From positions 14,632,001-14,696,000 of the forward strand of contig NC_063279.1 in NCBI RefSeq assembly GCF_910591885.1: 64,000 bases of DNA, in the 5' to 3' direction. The translations under genes were made by a program, and so were the position numbers. Below are positions 57,597 through 64,000 of the stretch, piece after piece (position 1 is the stretch's first letter; the number at the start of each line of letters is the position of its first letter). Below the pieces are notes generated by a model. That model did not search any database, had not been told where the DNA came from, and saw nothing but the letters and a program-made list of their open reading frames with translations. Source of the DNA: Bombus terrestris. Lineage: Eukaryota; Arthropoda; Insecta; Hymenoptera; Apidae.

Positions 57597-60517
57597 GTAA
57601 TATCGTAATGTTATATAACGTTATACGTTATATTGTAATACTTTGTAACGTTATACGTTGTAACTGTATACTACATAACGTTATACGTTATATCGTAATG
57701 TGATATAACGTTATACGTTATATTGTAATACTATATAACGTTATACGTTGTAACTGTATACTACATAACGTTATACGTTATATCGTAATATTATATGACG
57801 TTATATGTTATATCGTAATACTATATAACGTTATACGTTATGTCGTAATACTATACAACGATATACGTTATATCGTAATACTATATAGCAGTATACGTTA
57901 TATCGTAATAATATAGCATTATTCGTTATGTCGTAATACTATATAACGTTATACATTATATCGTAATACTATATAACGTTATACGTTATATCGAAATACT
58001 ATTCAACGTTATACGTTATATCGTAATACTATGTAACGTTATACGTTGTAACGGTATACAACATAACGTTATACTTTATATCGGAATATTATATAACGTT
58101 ATACGTTATATCGTAATGCTATACAGCGTTATACGTAATATCGTAATACTATATAACGTTATACGTTATATCGAAATACTATTCAACGTTATACGTTATA
58201 TCGTAATACTATGTAACGTTATACGTAGTAACTGCATACTACATAACGTTATACGTTATATCGTAATGTTATATAACGTTATACGTTATATCGTAATACT
58301 ATGTAACGTTATACGTTGTAACGGTATACTACATAACGTTATACGTTATAAGATAATGCTATATAACGTTATGTGTTACATCGTAATACTACATGACGTT
58401 ATACGATATATCGTAATCATATGTAACGTTATACGTTACATCGTAATACTATAGAACGTTATACGTTATATCGTAATATTATATAACGTTATTCGTTATA
58501 TCGTAATGCTATATAGCGTTATACATTATATCGTAATACTATATCACGTTATACGTTATGTCGTAATACTATATAACGTTATACGTTGTAACCGTATACT
58601 ACGTAACGTTATACGTTATATCGTAATGTGATATAACGTTATACGTTATATTGTAATACTATATAACGTTATACGTTGTAACTGTATACTACATAACGTT
58701 ATACGTTATATCGTAATATTATTTAACGTTATACGTTATATCGTAATACTATATAACGTTATACGTTATATCGAAATACTATACAACGTTATACGTTATA
58801 TCGTAATACTATGTAACGTTATACGTTGTAACGGTATACTACATAACGTTACACGTTGTATCGTAATGTTACATAACGTTATACGTTATATCGTAATACT
58901 ATATAACGTTATACATTATATCGTAATACTATATAACGTTATACGTTATATCGAAATACTATTCAACGTTATACGTTATATCGTAATACTATGTAACGTT
59001 ATACGTAGTAACTGCATACTACATAACGTTATACGTTATATCGTAATGTTATATAACGTTATACGTTATATCGAAATACTATACAACGTTATACGTTATA
59101 TCGTAATACTATGTAACGTTATACGTAGTAACTGCATACTACATAACGTTATACGTTATATCGTAATATTATATGACGTTATATCGTAATGTCGTAATGT
59201 GTTATATCGTAATACTATATAACGTTATACGTTATGTCGTAATACTATACAACGTTATACGTTATATCGTAATACTATATAGCAGTATACGTTATATCGT
59301 AATAGTATAGCGTTATACGTTATATCGTAATACTATATAACGTTAAACGTTATATCGTAATACTATACAACGTTATACGTTATATCGTAATACTATATAG
59401 CAGTATACGTTATATCGTAATAGTATAGCGTTATACGTTATATCGTAATACTATATAACGTTAAACGTTATATCGTAACAGTATATAACGTTATACGTTG
59501 TAACTGTATACTACATAACGTTATACGTTATATCGTAATGTGATATAACGTTATACGTTATATTGTAATACTTTGTAACGTTATACGTTGTAACGGAATA
59601 CTACATAACGTTATACGTTATATCGTAATACTATATAGCATTATACGTTATATCGCAATAGTATAGCGTTATACGTTATGTCGTAATACTATATAACTTT
59701 ATACGTTGTAACGGTATACTACATAAGGTTATACGTTATATTGTAATGGTATATAACGTTATACGTTATATCGCAATGATATATAACGTTCTAAGTTATA
59801 TCGAAATACTATACAACGTTATACGTTATATCGTAATACTATGTAACGTTATACGTTGTAACTGTATACTACATAACGTTATACGTTATATCGTAATGTG
59901 ATATAACGTTATACGTTATATTGTAATACTATATAACGTTATACGTTATATCGAAATACTATACAACGTTATACGTTATATCGTAATACTATATAGCAGT
60001 ATACGTTATATCGTAATAATATAGCGTTATTCGTTATGTCGTAATACTATATAACGTTATACATTATATCGTAATACTATATAACGTTATACGTTATATC
60101 GAAATACTATACAACGTTATACGTTATATCGTAATACTATATAGCATTATACGTTATATCGTAATAGTATAGCGTTATACGTTATGTCGTAATACTATAT
60201 AACGTTATACATTATATCGTAATACTATATAACGTTATACGTTATTTCGAAATACTATACAACGTTATACGTTATATCGTAATACTATGTAACGTTATAC
60301 GTAGTAACTGCATACTACAAAACGTCACACGTTATATCGTAATGTTATATAACGTTATACGTTATATCGTAATACTATGTAACGTTATACGTTGTAACGG
60401 TATACTACATAACGTTATACGTTATAAGATAATGCTATATAACGTTATGTGTTACATCGTAATACTACATGACGTTATACGATATATCGTAATCATATGT
60501 AACGTTATACGTTACAT

Positions 60518-60543
60518 CGTAATATGAACTTTATACGTTATTT
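60518..60543 (+). repeat. 26-bp monomer, L2
   Basis: This is the homologue of 44961, shifted by 15,557, with the same 4-bp shortening and the same flanks. Confidence 0.85.
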
Positions 60544-61609
60544 CGTAATATTATATAACGTTATTCGTTATATCGTAATGCTATATAGCGTTATACATTA
60601 TATCGTAATACTATATAACGTTATACGTTGTAACCGTATACTACGTAACGTTATACGTTATATCGTAATGTGATATAACGTTATACGTTATATTGTAATA
60701 CTATATAACGTTATACGTTGTAACTGTATACTACATAACGTTATACGTTATATCGTAATATTATTTAACGTTATACGTTATATCGTAATACTATATAACG
60801 TTATACGTTATATCGAAATACTATACAACGTTATACGTTATATCGTAATACTATGTAACGTTATACGTAGTAACTGCATACTACATAACGTTATACATTG
60901 TATCGTAATGTTATATAACGTTGTACGTTATATCGTAATGCTATACAGCGTTATACGTTATATCGTAATACTATATAACGTTAAACGTTATATCGTAATA
61001 CTATATAACGTTATACGTTATATCGTAATACTACATAACGTTATATGATATATCGTAATAGTATGTAATGTGATACGTTCTAACGGTATACTACATAACG
61101 TTATACTTTATATCGGAATATTATATAACGTTATACGTTATATCGTAATGTTATACAGCGTTATACGTAATATTGTAATACTATATAACGTTATACGTTG
61201 TAACTGTATACTACATAACGTTTTACGTTATATCGTAATATTATATGACGTAATATGTAATATCGTAATACTATGTAACGTTATACGTTATGTCGTAATA
61301 CTATACAACGTTATACGTTATATCGTAATACTATATAGCAGTATACGTTATATCGTAATAGTATAGCGTTATACGTTATATCGTAATACTATATAACGTT
61401 AAACGTTATATCGTAACAGTATATAACGTTATACGTTGTAACTGTATACTACATAACGTTATACGTTATACCGTAATGTGATATAACGTTATACGTTATA
61501 TTGTAATACTATATAACGTTACGCGTTGTAACTGTATACTACATAACGTTATGCGTAATATCGTAATGTTATATAACGTTATACGTTATATTGTAATACT
61601 TTGTAACGT

Positions 61610-64000
61610 TATACGTTGTAACTGTATACTACATAACGTTATACGTTGTATCGTAATGTGATATAACGTTATACGTTATATTGTAATACTATATAACGTT
61701 ATACGTTGTAACTGTATACTACATAACGTTATACGTTATATCGTAATATTATATGACGCTATATGTTATATCGTAATACTATATAACGTTATTCGTTATG
61801 TCGTAATACTATACAACGATATACGTTATATCGTAATACTATATAGCAGTATACGTTATATCGTAATAATATAGCATTATTCGTTATGTCGTAATACTAT
61901 ATAACGTTATACATTATATCGTAATACTATATAACGTGATACGTTATATCGAAATACTATTCAACGTTATACGTTATATCGTAATACTATGTAACGTTAT
62001 ACGTAGTAACTGCATACTACATAAAGTTATACGTTATATCGTAATACTATGTAACGTTATACGTTGTAACGGTATACAACATATCGTTATACTTTATATC
62101 GGAATATTATATAACGTTATACGTTATATCGTAATGCTATACAGCGTTATACGTAATATCGTAATACTATATAACGTTATACGTTATATCGAAATACTAT
62201 ACCACGTTATACGTTATATCGTAATACTATGTAACGTTAGACGTATTAACTGCATACTACATAACGTTATACATTATATCGTAATGTTATATAACGTTAT
62301 ACGTTATATCGTAATGTTACATAACGTTATACGTTATATCGTAATACTATGTAACGTTATACGTTGTAACTGTATACTACATAACGTTATACGTTATATC
62401 GTAATGTGATATAACGTTATACGTTATATCGTAATGTGATATAACGTTATACGTTATATCGTAATGTGATATAACGTTATACGTTATATTGTAATACTAT
62501 ATAACGTTACACGTTGTAACTGTATACTACATAACGTAATGCGTTATATCGTAATGTTATATAACGTTATACGTTATATTGTAATACTATGTAACGTTAT
62601 ACGTTATGTCGTAATACTATACAACGTTATACGTTATATCGTAATACTACATAACGTAATATGATATATCGTAATAGTATGTAATGTGATACGTTCTAAC
62701 GGTATACTACATAACGTTATACTTTATATCGGAATATTATATAACGTTATACGTTATATCGTAATGCTATACAGCGTTATACGTAATATTGTAATACTAT
62801 ATAACGTTATACGTTGTAACTGTATACTACATAACGTTTTACGTTATATCGTAATATTATATGACGTAATATGTAATATCGTAATACTATGTAACGTTAT
62901 ACGTTATGTCGTAATACTATACAACGTTATACGTTATATCGTAATACTATATAGCAGTATACGTTATATCGTAATAGTATAGCGTTATACGTTATATCGT
63001 AATACTATATAACGTTAAACGTTATATCGTAACAGTATATAACGTTATACGTTGTAACTGTATACTACATAACGTTATGCGTTATATCGTAATGTTATAT
63101 AACGTTATACGTTATATTGTAATACTTTGTAACGTTATACGTTGTAACTGTATACTACATAACGTTATACGTTATATCGTAATGTGATATAACGTTATAC
63201 GTTATATTGTAATACTATATAACGTTATACGTTGTAACTGTATACTACATAACGTTATACGTTATATCGTAATATTATATGACGTTATATGTTATATCGT
63301 AATACTATATAACGTTATACGTTATGTCGTAATACTATACAACGATATACGTTATATCGTAATACTATATAGCAGTATACGTTATATCGTAATAATATAG
63401 CATTATTCGTTATGTCGTAATACTATATAACGTTATACATTATATCGTAATACTATATAACGTTATACGTTATATCGAAATACTATTCAACGTTATACGT
63501 TATATCGTAATACTATGTAACGTTATACGTTGTAACGGTATACAACATAACGTTATACTTTATATCGGAATATTATATAACGTTATACGTTATATCGTAA
63601 TGCTATACAGCGTTATACGTAATATCGTAATACTATATAACGTTATACGTTATATCGAAATACTATTCAACGTTATACGTTATATCGTAATACTATGTAA
63701 CGTTATACGTAGTAACTGCATACTACATAACGTTATACGTTATATCGTAATGTTATATAACGTTATACGTTATATCGTAATACTATGTAACGTTATACGT
63801 TGTAACGGTATACTACATAACGTTATACGTTATAAGATAATGCTATATAACGTTATGTGTTACATCGTAATACTACATGACGTTATACGATATATCGTAA
63901 TCATATGTAACGTTATACGTTACATCGTAATACTATAGAACGTTATACGTTATATCGTAATATTATATAACGTTATTCGTTATATCGTAATGCTATATAG
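61610..64000 (+). repeat. 5,484-bp-offset re-read of L2 at the right edge
   Basis: From about 62,640 the sequence follows 57,156 onward with a constant offset of 5,484, including the 297-bp module and the CGAAATACTATTCAACG and TTATAAGATAATGC monomers. Between 61,610 and 62,640 it is a mosaic of 57.6-58.1 kb-like and S-like trimers. The window ends in mid-monomer with the match still running. Confidence 0.8.

Larger units (their letters stand above)
1..64000 (+). repeat. 30-bp AT-rich satellite array, spanning the whole window
   Basis: The same 30-bp word recurs in register across long stretches, for example 421-660, 9241-10140 and 62341-62520. The consensus is the 15-mer CGTTATACGTTATAT followed by the 15-mer CGTAATACTATATAA. 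Phase shifts occur only at short or long variant monomers. All monomers read in the same direction and I found no inverted block. There is no interruption by unique DNA, mobile elements or simple repeats longer than a short TA run. This layout is known from eukaryotic satellite DNA in heterochromatin. A centromeric or pericentromeric location is an inference; no chromatin evidence is visible in the sequence. About 2,100 monomers fit in the window, and both window ends lie inside the array. I do not recognise the satellite as a named family. Confidence 0.98.
26050..64000 (+). repeat. Region III: composite 14.5-kb HOR made of S and L units
   Basis: A rare landmark containing TGTCGTTATACGTAACAG and TTGGTTATATTGTCATGC occurs at 32734, 39180, 47198 and 54181. 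The intervals are 6,446, 8,018 and 6,983 bp. The short intervals share content with each other and with the block before 32,734, while the long ones share a different content. This gives the order S0, S1, L1, S2, L2. A lower-level 90-bp trimer (CTGTATACTAC, TGTGATATA and TTGTAATAC monomers) recurs throughout. AGCTCTA monomers, common to the left, appear absent here, and TATAGCAGTATACG monomers appear only here. Confidence 0.88.
54181..64000 (+). repeat. Region III unit L2 (at least 9,820 bp, runs off the window)
   Basis: The unit begins at the Region III landmark and follows L1 at an offset of 15,001. Near 55,980 it gains 1,616 bp that partly repeat its own 54.4-55.98 kb, giving 297-bp modules at 55586 and 57202. 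It follows L1 again to about 61,610. From there it re-reads its own 57.2-58.5 kb at an offset of 5,484 (57,202 to 62,686; 58,116 to 63,600). No further landmark appears before the window ends. Confidence 0.82.

Noticed and set aside
1..64000. CRISPR array (regular short repeats)
   Set aside because: There are no unique spacers. Repeat and would-be spacer are both parts of the same monomer, and no cas gene is present.
1..64000. CENP-B box
   Set aside because: No monomer contains the TTCG....A..CGGGA type core. G-rich motifs of that kind are absent from the array.
1..64000. Telomeric or subtelomeric simple repeats, and G-quadruplex runs
   Set aside because: I found no TTAGGG-like or TTTAGGG-like tandem runs and no run of three or more Gs.
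1..64000. Rho-independent terminators or other hairpin regulators from the inverted repeats
   Set aside because: The dyads are in every monomer, lack GC-rich stems and T tracts, and are not next to genes.

Overview
The whole window is one uninterrupted block of tandem satellite DNA. I see no protein gene, RNA gene, transposon, CRISPR array or unique sequence. The monomer is 30 bp (7 G/C in 30, about 77% A+T) and runs head to tail in one orientation from base 1 to base 64,000, about 2,100 copies. Both ends of the window fall inside the array, so its true length is unknown. Monomer satellites with layered higher-order repeats (HORs) are typical of eukaryotic heterochromatin such as pericentromere, centromere or subtelomere. 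The host cannot be named from this sequence.

The monomer is built from smaller parts. It splits into two 15-bp halves, CGTTATACGTTATAT and CGTAATACTATATAA, which match at 11 of 15 positions. Each half splits again into 7 + 8 bp. Each consensus monomer also carries a 9-bp inverted repeat (ACGTTATAT, 9-base spacer, ATATAACGT) and three CpG sites. Variant monomers include 28-, 27-, 26-, 25- and 23-bp forms and a rare 61-bp form, plus recurring substitution types such as AGCTCTA, GCAGTATAC, TGTGATATA, CGAAATAC and the paired TTGTAAC / ACTACATAA type.

Three regions carry different HOR families. Region I (1 to about 14,925) has a 4,259-bp HOR. Copy a (1-4259) is complete, copy b (4260-10813) carries an extra 2,295-bp internal duplication, copy c (10814-14218) has lost 1,094 bp and gained 240 bp, and copy d (14219 to about 14,925) is truncated. 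Region II (about 14,926-26,049) is a mosaic of units recurring at 1,127, 1,827, 1,783 and 2,530 bp. Region III (about 26,050-64,000) has a large composite HOR in which a short unit S (about 6.4-7.0 kb) alternates with a long unit L (about 8-10 kb): S0, S1, L1, S2, L2. S1+L1 (32,734-47,197) is repeated by S2+L2 at an initial offset of 14,464 bp, which grows to 15-16.6 kb where L2 has gained sequence.

Nothing here works as genes in the usual sense. The biology is in array evolution: slippage by 7/8, 15, 30 and 90 bp, unequal exchange at the 1-15 kb scale, and at least one tract that looks like gene conversion. The short open frames on the plus strand arise because 30 is divisible by 3 and one of the six frames of the monomer has no stop. 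They are not annotated as genes. All alignments were made by eye; identities are estimates and block edges are approximate to about one or two monomers unless exact offsets are given.
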